From Amyelois transitella (Eukaryota > Arthropoda > Insecta > Lepidoptera > Pyralidae), in contig NC_083520.1 of assembly GCF_032362555.1 (NCBI RefSeq), positions 4,154,001 to 4,218,000 on the forward strand: 64,000 bases of DNA, in the 5' to 3' direction. Shown in pieces: positions 48,335 to 58,700 of this stretch. Below the pieces are notes generated by a model. It had not been told where the DNA came from. It did no database searches and saw only the letters and a program-made list of their open reading frames with translations. Position numbers and translations under genes: made by a program. The stretch's first letter is position 1; the number at the start of each line of letters is the position of its first letter.

Positions 48335-50043
48335 GTAAATATGTTTAAGTTTATTACATAGAATAACGTGTTTTGTTTACAGTAAGATTATTCCAAGTAT
48401 CAGTTTCCAACAAAAAAAACTACAGATATTGTTGTCTATCTTTACAAAAGTCTATACCTAATGTGCCTTTTATTGTTAATTCTTAAAAAATATATTTATT
48501 AAAGCATTTATATCTTATGCATCTCATGAACAATGATTAAGTTAAGGCACTAATTTTCATTTATAAATAAAATTTTGTTCACAAAACGTGTCTTATTTCT
48601 AAAGGAATTAACTTCCAAAGGCGAATATAGGTACGTTGAGAACCTATATACCTACTTCAAATTGGGTACATTTATTCTTATACATATATTTATTTAAAAC
48701 TTTATAGAACCCAAAGGTAGAATAGGTGGACTTAATGCTAATAGCATTCTCTACCAGTCATCCTTTAGAAAATAGCAAACAGATAAATAATCCGTTTGCA
48801 TTCTGAGTAAGAATGTACCTTTCCCTTAAAATTATGCCTGTTGAATATCCATCTGAAGTCTTTGGGTAAGGCATTCCAGATTCTTATAATTGTTAGGGTA
48901 AAAGAGTTGGTCATGAACCTAGAATGAAGTAAAGGGGTAAACAGTTTGAGAGTGTTTCCCGATCAAAGCTCACGGTCATGAGTATTAGAGTACATTATGA
49001 GTAGAGTGAATCCTTTGTTACTAGGTATGCTCCTTAGAAGTTGCATACAATGTCAAATATTAAATAAAAACAAGATAAAAAAATAAGGAAAAAGATACAA
49101 ATTTATAAATTTATTTCACTTATTTTTAACATGGAAAACATACAAAATATTCATGGACGGATGTTCAGTCTTATACATATGTCAATAAGGCATTTATGTA
49201 ATAGGCATTTAACACGCAAATCATGACTTCAAGATAGTCGAACATCTAGTAAATGTAAGAAAACATTGACCTAAGGATAGATACACGTTTTTCATATATA
49301 TATATATATATCTAATAAAAAAATAATCCATACAAACTCCTACAACAAATTGATATAATGATTGCAAAAACACATACATTTTTTTTATCAATGTCCTAAA
49401 ATACATCCTATAGTTTCAGATCAAGTTTTTAAAATAAGTTGTGTGGTGTACTTTCTGGTAGTCATAGATACATACTTACATTTTCAACTGGCCCAATCTG
49501 ACCATAATGCAACTTCTATGACATATGAATACATATTTTTAGTATTATTTCTTGTTTTCTACAATAATAGTTATCTAAAATTTTATGCTTAAGGAATAGT
49601 AAAAACTTTATTGCAAATAAAGCAAAAAATAATCAGCTCTTTTCCAATCTTAGTTTATCAGAAAACAAATATAATAACACACATGAAACCTTTTTTGTAC
49701 ATTATTGTAAATCAACATTACACTATAAAGTTTCACAGAAACTCTACATTATTCTAACTCTTATTTATGTATAAATAAAGATTCTCACCTTCTTAATCAA
49801 ATTAAATCAGTAAAAAGTCAATTTGATTAAAACTTACTTTGTGCACTGTGTGCTTTGATTTGATTTTTAACCAACTTCAAAAAAATTATGAGGTTTTCAA
49901 TTTTGATTTCAACATGCACAAGAGACCACTTTAAAATTTTACAACTTATATTCAAGAGAGTGATGACGCAAGTGTATAATATTAAAAAAAAGTATAATTG
50001 TGGGTTACATTTTCTTCAAATTTTTGATGATTCTACTTTCCAC
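48335..50043. other. Intergenic region, LINE fragment
   Basis: About 48660-49060 is a longer family-3 fragment (ATAGGTGGACTTAATGC..ATAGCATTCTCTACCAGTCATCC...GTCTTTGGGTAAGGCATTCC...). It also has a TA-dinucleotide tract near 49296-49312. The rest is AT-rich without recognisable genes. Confidence 0.45.
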
Positions 50044-51004
50044 TTATAATAAAACCTTCATGAAATTGGTACATACCATAAACATTAATAATACTGGCAT
50101 GGGGGTAAAAGAGAATGAAGAATTACACCCATCTTTGCTGTTGCATGTGCAGTATTCAATGAAAATGTTGTAAGTGCCAGTTCTCATGAGGCAGAACCGC
50201 TCGTCTCCTTGAATGCCAACTTCCCCGAGATATGCACAACCTCGGAAGTAACGCCATACACCATTCACTGGAAGATTTACAACATTTGTTATGAATGATA
50301 AGGACATTACAATTTTATATGTAGTATCTTAATCTAAATCCACATCAATAATATAGAGAAAAGATTTGAATTTTTGTATGTTTGTAGCAAATAAATTTCA
50401 AAACTAAATGTGAATATTAATAGATCTTTAGGAAAAATCTAGGCTACTTTTTTCTTTAAATAAACCCTGCTTAATAGATAGTTAATATTATTATTATCAT
50501 TCTATGGTTTGCATGTAATAAGATTTCTTGCCGAAGTAGGTATATTTCCATTGAAAACTAATAATGGTATATTAAGAATTTTAACAAAATTTTCTAGAAA
50601 GTCCCAATATACTTACATTTAACATGGTTACTTTGTAACATTTAGCAACTGTATTCACTCACCTTTTTGTCTTATTTTCCGACACATCTGCGCTTTAATA
50701 CCTGGCAAGTGCGCCAATCCCTTTTCTTGTTTACAATCAGTAATAGGCATGGAACTGTTATCGAAAGGGTCGGCGCATTTAGGATCGTTGCTTGAGCGGC
50801 AGTCCCAACATTTGATTCCAAAAGCTGTAAATTATTAGCATAATATTAGTAAGTACATAACTAGTAAAAACTTCCAACCTTAGCTTAGAATCATAAAAGT
50901 TTGGGCGTGACCGCCAAGTCCTAAACTTTGTCTTTTAACTTACCGTAGCCGAAAATACTGATTAATGTTATGACACATAAAGAATATTTAAACCATTGAG
51001 CCAT
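50044..51004 (-). CDS. crok: crok-like Ly6/uPAR domain protein
   Basis: Exons 51004-50944 (signal peptide, MAQWFKYSLCVITLISIFGY), 50824-50663 and 50267-50044 (61+162+224 nt) encode 148 residues with phase-1 introns. The core shows IKCWDCRSSNDPKCADPFDN, TDCKQ, MCRKIRQK, WRYFRGCAYLGE, GDERFCLMRTGTYNIF, YCTCNSKDGCNSS and a hydrophobic tail, with all ten LU cysteines. From memory of the Drosophila family this closely resembles crooked neck-adjacent septate-junction LU proteins of the crok type (WRYFR.CAY.GE and GDERFCLMRTG.YNIF). Those GPI-anchored proteins are needed for septate-junction assembly, with processing in the secretory pathway. The name rests on recognition, not a search. It is transcribed divergently from the THAP relic and the LU gene at 52445. 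Confidence 0.88.
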
Positions 51005-51451
51005 ATTTGCGATTTTCAAAACTGGGGATCCACTAAAATTATAATTCAATAAATAATAAACCCTAACAAAACCTAAAAACGATTCGGCTTCGGCAATTTT
51101 GTTGTTAGAAAGTAAGTTTTTTTTTTGACAGCACAGATATTAATAAAAATAACGTCTAAGAGTCAATGAAGAACGATCATATAGAAATGCCGTAGTTGTT
51201 CAAGTTGACTCAGAAATAACAATAATATATCTGTCTCTTTCTCACAACAGTGGGTTTTACGGGAGAAAAACATTTACACTCTTTTACCAGCACCCTCTTC
51301 ATTGGCTTTAATGTACTTTTGCTGCCGCTGACGCCATTGAACTTAATCACTTTGTTTACATGTGGGATGTTGACAACGTGATGTTTTTACGTTTTCCCGT
51401 GTTTTTGGACTTTGTACGAAATGTGCTAATATAAATCGAAATTAAACTAAA

Positions 51452-51910
51452 ATGAAGTGTTCTATAGCATATTGTGGCCTATGCCAAAGCAAAAATAGGC
51501 TGAATCTAACCTTTCACCGGTTAGTGGTTAATATTTCGTTAAATTATTGTCTATCATAAAGTGTATTTATAAAAATGTGTTTTTTAAACTTATTACTTTT
51601 AATCTTCTTAGTTGTGAGATTTAGAAACTTGAAATATTCTCAATATTTCATTCTCATCGAAAACATAAACACGGGTTACATAAATATAAACAATGTCGAA
51701 CATCATCGAGCATAGCATCTTATTGATAAATTAGGGACTAAATTATGTTAAAGTATTTTTTCTCGTTTTAGTTTACCAAGGAACGAATCTTGGCGAAGGG
51801 AATGGCTATAAATGATTAGCATAGAAAATATCCGGCCAGGAACAAAACATCCATGTGTGCCCCGGTTCTCCAGGCATGACATCTTGCCTGGCGGCAGATC
51901 TTCCCTTTGA
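51452..51910 (+). pseudogene. THAP-domain remnant
   Basis: A first exon at 51452-51519 reads MKCSIAYCGLC...LTFHR. It ends at a GTTAGT donor, and an AG at 51770-51771 leads to LPRNESWRREWL. This reproduces the start of a THAP zinc finger (paired cysteines, FHRLP, W..EWL), a C2CH DNA-binding domain common in transposase-derived genes. A TAA stop follows at 51809. In-frame codons after it (ISIENIRPGTKHPCV...SRH) still look THAP-like until TGA at 51908. The C-terminal Cys-His pair and the AVPTIF-type end are not intact. It looks like a broken gene or P-element-like fossil. A functional gene with another splice path is possible but less likely. Confidence 0.55.
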
Positions 51911-52444
51911 TGGCGGTCGAGCCCGAATCATCGCTCCCGCTACAGACCTCTTCAAGGGCCACGAAAGAGCAATCGACTTTTCAATAATCTTTTGGCAATA
52001 GATTATCATAAAGTTTATACAATTTAGTCAAAACGAAATCTCCAAGATTCTAAAGACACTTGTGTCTGTTGTTCAAACAATTGCTATTATTTATCTTTTA
52101 GTTATTGATATCATTTATATCTTAACCCTTTAAACGTGAATGTTGGAGTCATCCGACAAACATTTTGTGCACATTATAATTATTTTCATCTTGGTCAAAA
52201 TTACAAAATATATGAACTACAATGATTTACTTAAAAAAAGAGTCAACTAGTCTATTGTTTTATAAAAAATTGATGCAGGGCTTCACTTACCTACATTGTT
52301 AAACTTCATATTTGACACTTTTGACAGCTTTATAAATTGTTGTTTTCATGTTCAACGCTGCATTTAGTTGGGTGTGTTCGCTTTAAATTTCAAAGTAACT
52401 ACAGATACCTAATACATAAGTTATTCAACAGTAAAATCAGAGAT

Positions 52445-53310
52445 ATGATGATGTATTCAAAAGTTTATTTTATTCTTTTTGTATGCGCACTTCCATCAGG
52501 TAAAAACATATATTTTACTACTTACCTAATAATATTTTACTACCAACGGCGGTTGCTAACGTTTTGACTGAATTTTCCAGTATTTTGTGTTCGTTGCTAC
52601 CAGTGTGCATCGTCACAGGATAGCAAAGGAGACGATACTTGTGGAGCGTACAAGAAATTCAACAGAGAAAATCATATAGCTGTCGAATGTAGCAGTGACG
52701 AGTCTCACACGCCTGGATCATTTTGCATGAAACTGACTCAACAGAGTCCAAGAGGATTTATATGTGAGTATAATGTTGCTTACGGGATGTATGCAAATGC
52801 AAAGCATGACTTGCCCATCCTTACGATTAACTATATTTGAATTAAAATGGAGTGATAGCAAAGAAGACAATTTGTACCAACTTTACTTCATGATTCCAAG
52901 CACAATGGAACATTACATATCACTCCTAATGATTTTACTCAGTTTGACCAAACACTGAATTGACAGCTTTTTATTTCACTATTGATATTAAATTTCTTTT
53001 AAACATAACAATCCCAGCAGTGTTCAATTACTTTGAAAAACCATTAATTTATCACTAACAAGTGGTTTAAATTGCTTCAATAAATTTTCCAGGGGATGGT
53101 CGTTGGCGTCAAGTCATCAGACGGTGTGCATCCATAGCTGACATTGGAGTGACGGGTGTCTGTAATTGGGGTGTTTACCCAAACGGAGTGTATTGGGAGG
53201 AATGTTACTGTTCTTCAGATGAATGTAACAGTTCAACATTCGTCACATCATCTTTGACTATAGTTTTAAGTGCAACAATTTTTGCCTTATTGCACAAAAG
53301 TATTTTGTAG
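52445..53310 (+). CDS. Ly6/uPAR (LU) domain protein
   Basis: Exons 52445-52499, 52581-52763 and 53093-53310 (55+183+218 nt) encode 151 residues with phase-1 introns and very short introns (81 and 329 bp). The start lies in an ATGATGATG run; I use the first ATG. The leader is MMMYSKVYFILFVCALPS. The LU core reads VRCYQCASS, DTCGAY, VEC, GSFCMK, RWRQVIRRCAS, GVCNWG, EECYCSSDECNSS with ten cysteines, and then a hydrophobic GPI-type tail (TSSLTIVLSATIFALLH). The WDGRWRQVIRRC and GVCNWGVY stretches look like a strongly conserved insect orthologue group, but I cannot name it securely. It stands head to head with the crok-like gene, 1.4 kb apart. Confidence 0.88.
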
Positions 53311-56300
53311 TTTGTAGTGTAGTGTTAAGAAAATTTTTACACTGTGCCTTTAAAATGACTGAAGTACCAGGTAGACTAAGTAACTTGTAGTTTGTTGACC
53401 TTTAACAGTATCCATAGCTTATGTGTGTTGGCATCACATTCTCACATTAAGTATCCCGTACTACTTGGCCGATTGATATAAAATTAATAATCTATTTAGA
53501 TAATATAGAGGTAATGATGATATAAGATGGAGATTATCCTGAAAATGGGCTTGATTTATATACAGGTAAAACTATGTAACTAGTAGATGGGTGAAGTGGC
53601 AGGGAACATGTAAAAAAACATATTACAGTCATCTTTTGTAGGAAGTTATACTTTGAGGTGTTTACTTTATTCATGCCAATTAACACTATCATGTTAATAT
53701 TCATTCCAAAGAAAGACTGCAAAATAACAATCTGTAACACATAAACTAATTTGTTAAAGTTATGCACAATCTATTCATTGTGTCATCTTTTTAAAGACTT
53801 AAGTTCTTGTAAGGGATGAGCTACCAACCTGTCATTTAAATTTATTTAAATGTCAATTCGATCATAAGGTTTACAGTTGAATGTGGCCTTTACATAATAT
53901 TCTTTTTCAAGAATAGACGCCATAATTTTTAATAGTGACACACTTTTTAATACTTAGATGATCAGTAGAGATATATTTGTAAAAAAGTAGAGGTTACTTA
54001 ATTTGACTAAGCCTATTTCACTGATGAACATTTGTTAAATGATATTTTAAGCTATTTTGATATCAATTAGAATCTCAGTTGTTTAAGTAATTAAATATTT
54101 TGTACAGTATCATTTTACGACTATATGGAAGTAATGGCGAAAATGTATCTCTTAAATTTTTTATAATATTATTTTTGTGCTTATTTAAAAAAAAATATCA
54201 ATGCGTGATATACATAAATAAATAATACCAATCAATATATATTTTAACAATATTAAAAAATGTGCTCTTAATAAGTTCATATTTATTTATGTTGGTTTCA
54301 TAAGTTGTGCCTATAACCTAATTAAGATTCAAGCCGACCATATTTAGAATTAAAAATTAAGTCCGTCCAAAACAAATAAGTTTATTATAAGTATTACTTT
54401 TTGATAATACAACTGTATTTTAAGCTTATACTTACTGTGTTTTATTTTTTGAGCCGTGTGGTATACGGAACTTTGTCAGAGAGATCGTAAGTAAATATGA
54501 CTAGTGCATAATTTTTGCGAAATGTATTTTTCAACAAAAAGATACATCGCGATTTTTAACCAAACAAATGGGTTAATTGACATTGTTCTTGTAGTTAAGT
54601 CACGTTCTAATACATGAACCATTTGGTCTATTAATTCTATTATTTGCGCAGAAACAAATGATGGATAATCTCGGTGAATTTTCCGATATTTTTTTAATAA
54701 TTAAATTAACTTGTTGGTGACAACTTGTCTCGATATAAATTATCTACTATCAGTTGTATGTGTGTATAGATACACTACCCCGCCCAAGTTCAATAAATAC
54801 TGGAAGGCTATACAAATATTTACCACCCGACCCTTCGATCAGAAGCTCCGCATACCTACTTCCAATACAACGTATATATTTATTTGCTGTCTGTCCTTAT
54901 ATATTGAAGTATCTTTATATATATCACAAAGACATGATTTTGATGTTAATATTTTTTTAATTTTAAAAGAAAAATTAATGGAACAAGCTGTCAACTAAAC
55001 CTTTTAATCGACCAAGCACTTTTAACCGAATCGTGTCATTCCCGGCAAATTAAGCACTTTTACCTAGTGCATTTTCATATTGGTCTGGCAGCAAAGAAAA
55101 AAAAACTTTGCAACAACGCGAATAATGCAAGACGACAACATATTCCTGATTTTCCAGTACAATATGGCATTCCTATTGTCTTATTCTGAATTATATGCCT
55201 ACAACAGAGCTTCTTCAAAAGCATTAAGTATAATCAGCTCACAGACTATGACTATAGGCTAGGCTATATACTGAATACAGTTTGTACTATTATATACTGC
55301 GTTGTGTTGTGCACGCCATCTTGTTTATTGAAGTGTCCAATATCCGTCGCTCCTCGCTGTTGATAAGTTCATCGTTGATTTGGTACTAACTGGTCTACAT
55401 TTCAAACTGATTTTCAGATTGTTTACGAATAAATGATTTTAGATATGATGGAATTCAGCAGTCAAATAATTTCTAGAGATTGAAAAGGTATCTACCTAAT
55501 TTATTTCCGAAATGGGAGAGAATTTGTCTTTTTTTAATTTTTAATCTTTTATTTTATAGACAAAAGAACAAGCAATTAAAAATTGGGTTAACCATTTTGA
55601 TGAAATTTGGCAAAGCGATAAACAGAAACCTTGGGATATAACGTAGTTGATTCCAGAAATGTGAATGGGAAGCCCCTTTCGTAGAATCTGTTGGCAACAG
55701 ATAGATACCTATAATCTATCGCATATCTAGTAAACGCTGGATTAGTCCTGGAACGCTATGACGCGGTAATTTTTAAAGGACTAGGATATTTAACTTGCGT
55801 TTTTAATTTTTCAGATTTTTTTTCAAGTTGTAATGCTACGCTGAAATCCTGAGTAGACTCGTAGCAAGTCGTAGCGTTTACGCGCGTCGTCGTCGTAGCT
55901 ACAAAATATGTTCCTTCCGCGTAACTTTACTAGGGGTACACAAAGTAACCATGTAACACGTAGGAAATAATATTGTTTTTTTTTTTATAATTTTATAATA
56001 ATAATACTAAACTCGAATAAAGTGAACCATTTTGATGTGCCACGGGTCAATAAGGTTGTTGTGCTCTTGTGTCTTTATGTCTTTGTTGCGAAAAGTTTCA
56101 TGTGATGGATACAAAAATTTATTTCTATCTATATAAATAAAATTAAAAAAATACTTGTTGAGATGTTTCCTTCGCTACAAAGTAAAAAGAATTAGGAATT
56201 CAATAAGTAACATAATATATTTTAATTTAAACCATTGGTTTGAAGATCCCTGGCATTCCCTCTTAACGACATCTTGAGCAAACGTTGAAAACTGTAAACC

Positions 56301-56440
56301 GAACAGTAATTAACATTCCGAGCAAATTAAATTAATGGAAACAATTACCCTTCCCCTTCATAAATTCACCTAAGCGGTAGACGAAGGAGGTATCTGGGAA
56401 ATGTCCTTTTCATAATAATGAATTATCGTTACTCATTGAG
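53311..56440. other. Intergenic, no gene recognised
   Basis: One diverged minus-oriented family-1 SINE (about 53800-53930: GGGATGAGCTACCAACCTGTC, GTTGAATGTGGCC). Near 55560-55900 there is dispersed-repeat-like sequence (TGATGAAATTTGGCAAAGCG, CGCGCGTCGTCGTCGTAGC). Short reading frames at 54711-55262 show no family features. Confidence 0.4.
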
Positions 56441-56449
56441 CTCTCGCCA

Positions 56450-56931
56450 GTCTCTCGCTGATCGCCTTCGGAGATATTCGCTTAGTTGTCATTTGAAGCA
56501 AGGTATTTGGGTGATTCACCGGTCTTCTTCTGACTCATAGATGAATAGTATGAGTGAGCGAGTCGGTATGCGCCCGCCGCAGCTGCCGAGCGTGTATTTT
56601 CATCGGAATCCCGGTTGAGGCTTGATATTTTCCCGTAGGTTTTCAACCCTCAGTCCACTGGCGGCCGTGGAAGGAAATTCACACGTTTTCTGCCTTGTCC
56701 CTGGCTACGCAATTTCATGTGGAATGATTAAGTAACCATTGGTTGGCACCGATTTAGCGCCGTAGCGAACCCGCTTTTATTTCGTGTGTTGTCAGTGCTA
56801 ATAACTTATTTCTATTGATTACTTTTTGTGTTGATAGGTTTCTAACTGACGATTAGTGGTTCTGAGAGTGAAGTTAATTCATTGTCTTTGCGGCTCTCCA
56901 TTCAGAAGGGGCAGTGTGATTTTTTAGCGTC
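56450..56931 (+). other. Possible promoter and non-coding first exon of a gene lying to the right
   Basis: A locally GC-rich island (CGGTATGCGCCCGCCGCAGCTGCCGAGCG, CACTGGCGGCCGTGGAAGG) stands in an otherwise AT-rich region. It ends at TTTTTAGCGTC followed by a strong GTAAGTACT donor at 56932. There is no long open frame through it. This fits a 5' UTR exon spliced to coding exons beyond 64000, but no acceptor can be tested in the window. Confidence 0.35.
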
Positions 56932-57400
56932 GTAAGTACTGTTTATTTCTTAATTTCAATCAAACAAGGAGAGCATGATTTTGTGATTAATATTATCAAA
57001 TTACCGATATTTTAATTTACACAGCAGATTCAAGAAGGTAACTCGATATACAACATCGATTTTTTAAGGTAAATTTGTATGTTCGGTATAAGTAGATATA
57101 ATTTTCCTGTTTTGAATAATTTTATATATCTTTAAATCCTTTAACCGAACGCTGAATTTTGAAATTAATTGGATTAGAAACGTAAATAATGCCACAACAG
57201 AATCTATAAATATTTGATTTTAAATCAATACATATCTATAATAGAACAGTAAAAAATTGTTGTATGTAGGTACATAAAATGTATTTTCAAAAAAAAATTA
57301 TTAAGATGAACAAATAGAAAACGAGCATTAATTTGAAAAAAATTGTCTGTACGCGCGTATCTCCGGAACTACTGAACGGATTTGAAGGAATAATTGTTTG

Positions 57401-57440
57401 TAGTAAAAAAGCTTGTAAAGCTTTACAAGCTTTTTTACTA
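57401..57440. repeat. Perfect 40-bp palindrome
   Basis: TAGTAAAAAAGCTTGTAAAG is followed immediately by its exact reverse complement CTTTACAAGCTTTTTTACTA, with no loop. It sits directly after a truncated Helitron-like segment (57345-57390). Confidence 0.95.
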
Positions 57441-58289
57441 TTTTGGAATCTGGAACAGCTGATGTCGAACAGCCCTGCTTAACTATCCGAAATATGGAAA
57501 AGACGTCTTAATAAAAGTTGTTCAACCTGATAAGCATTTTCTGTTACGGGAAAAAAAAATGAAAGATCTGGATCATGTGATGTGGAAGCCGCAGGGGTCA
57601 GCTAATCTGTAATATGTACGGAAATTTGAGTACCTAAATTTAATAGCCTTAGCCTTCGTATTTCCATTAACACGCAAATGGAGTTTCGCGCACAAGTTAG
57701 TAAGTAATAATGCCTCAACAAACACCAAATCGCACAGTATTACAATTATTTACCTCCAAAATTATGCAAAACAAATGCCATACCTACATGTTAAGGTTAT
57801 TAATACCTAGTTAAAGATATGGAAAAGATGAATTTTAATTTTATCAACGCATGACCGAAATCATCAAAAGGATTTATCTGAGCCTTGGCACACAGATTAA
57901 TTTAAGAATCTTCTAACAAAGGTTTATATTTTATCATTAAGCCACATGCTTTTCTTCTTAAATGTCCTTCAGGTACAAGGTACCTACAAGTAAGTACAGG
58001 TATAGGTGCATTTAATTTCCGACAGATTGATGTCCGACGCACTTTTTACTTAATTCTTAAGTTCGATGTGATACAACGTTATTATGTACGAGATGAATGA
58101 ATTGATGCATAAAATTATCCGATTTATGTTAACCCATACTGCGTCTAATAACATTATTAGACCTTCGACTAAACCCTTGTTCTTACCCGATAGTTCTTTT
58201 TCCAAATACAGGGCGACTACCTACCATTTCACAGCAAGGAATTTATTGAATATGAAACTCTTATATTTCACAAGTAGATGTAAACAATG

Positions 58290-58700
58290 TAATTTTAGTG
58301 CACAAAATGCCATAACATACACACAATCACACCTATTTCATCTTTTTACTTGCCACGATCCATGCATTTCATACTTCTTTCGCTTCATCTACATACATCC
58401 TACTACTATTATAAAGGCGAAAGTTTGTATGGATGTATGGATGTTTGTTACTCTTTCACGCAAAAACTACTGAACCGATTACCATGAAATTTGGTATGTA
58501 GGTAGCTGAAGACCCAGAATAACACATAGGTTACTTTTTATCCCAGAGTTCCCGCGGGATTGATAGGGTTTCCATGCGGACGAAGTCGCGGGCGGCCTCT
58601 AGTATATTTATATTTTTATGCAAGCTGGTCGGTTTCGGGTACACTTGACCTGATCTTAACGAGAACGTCCCCGATTTGATCAAGATACGTTAGTGCAAAT
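58290..58700 (-). repeat. LINE-tail fragment, family 4, split by a Helitron
   Basis: The left piece (CTTGCCACGATCCATGCATTTCATACTTCTTTCGCTTCATCTACATAC) and right piece (GGTTTCGGGTACACTTGACCTGATC...TTTGATCAAGATACGTTAGT) are the reverse complement of consecutive parts of 35050-35220. The Helitron at 58398-58602 separates them. Confidence 0.7.
58398..58602 (+). mobile_element. Non-autonomous Helitron, 205 bp, nested in a LINE fragment
   Basis: It starts TCCTACTACTATTATAAAGG after A(58397) and ends GCGGACGAAGTCGCGGGCGGCCTCTAG before T(58603). It shares the start pattern (TACTA..ATTATAAAG) and the hairpin-bearing 3' end with 36892-37157. No coding capacity. Confidence 0.82.

Noticed and set aside
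58084-58473. 129-codon plus-strand frame
   Set aside because: It runs through the antisense of a LINE-tail fragment and into the nested Helitron, so it is not a gene.
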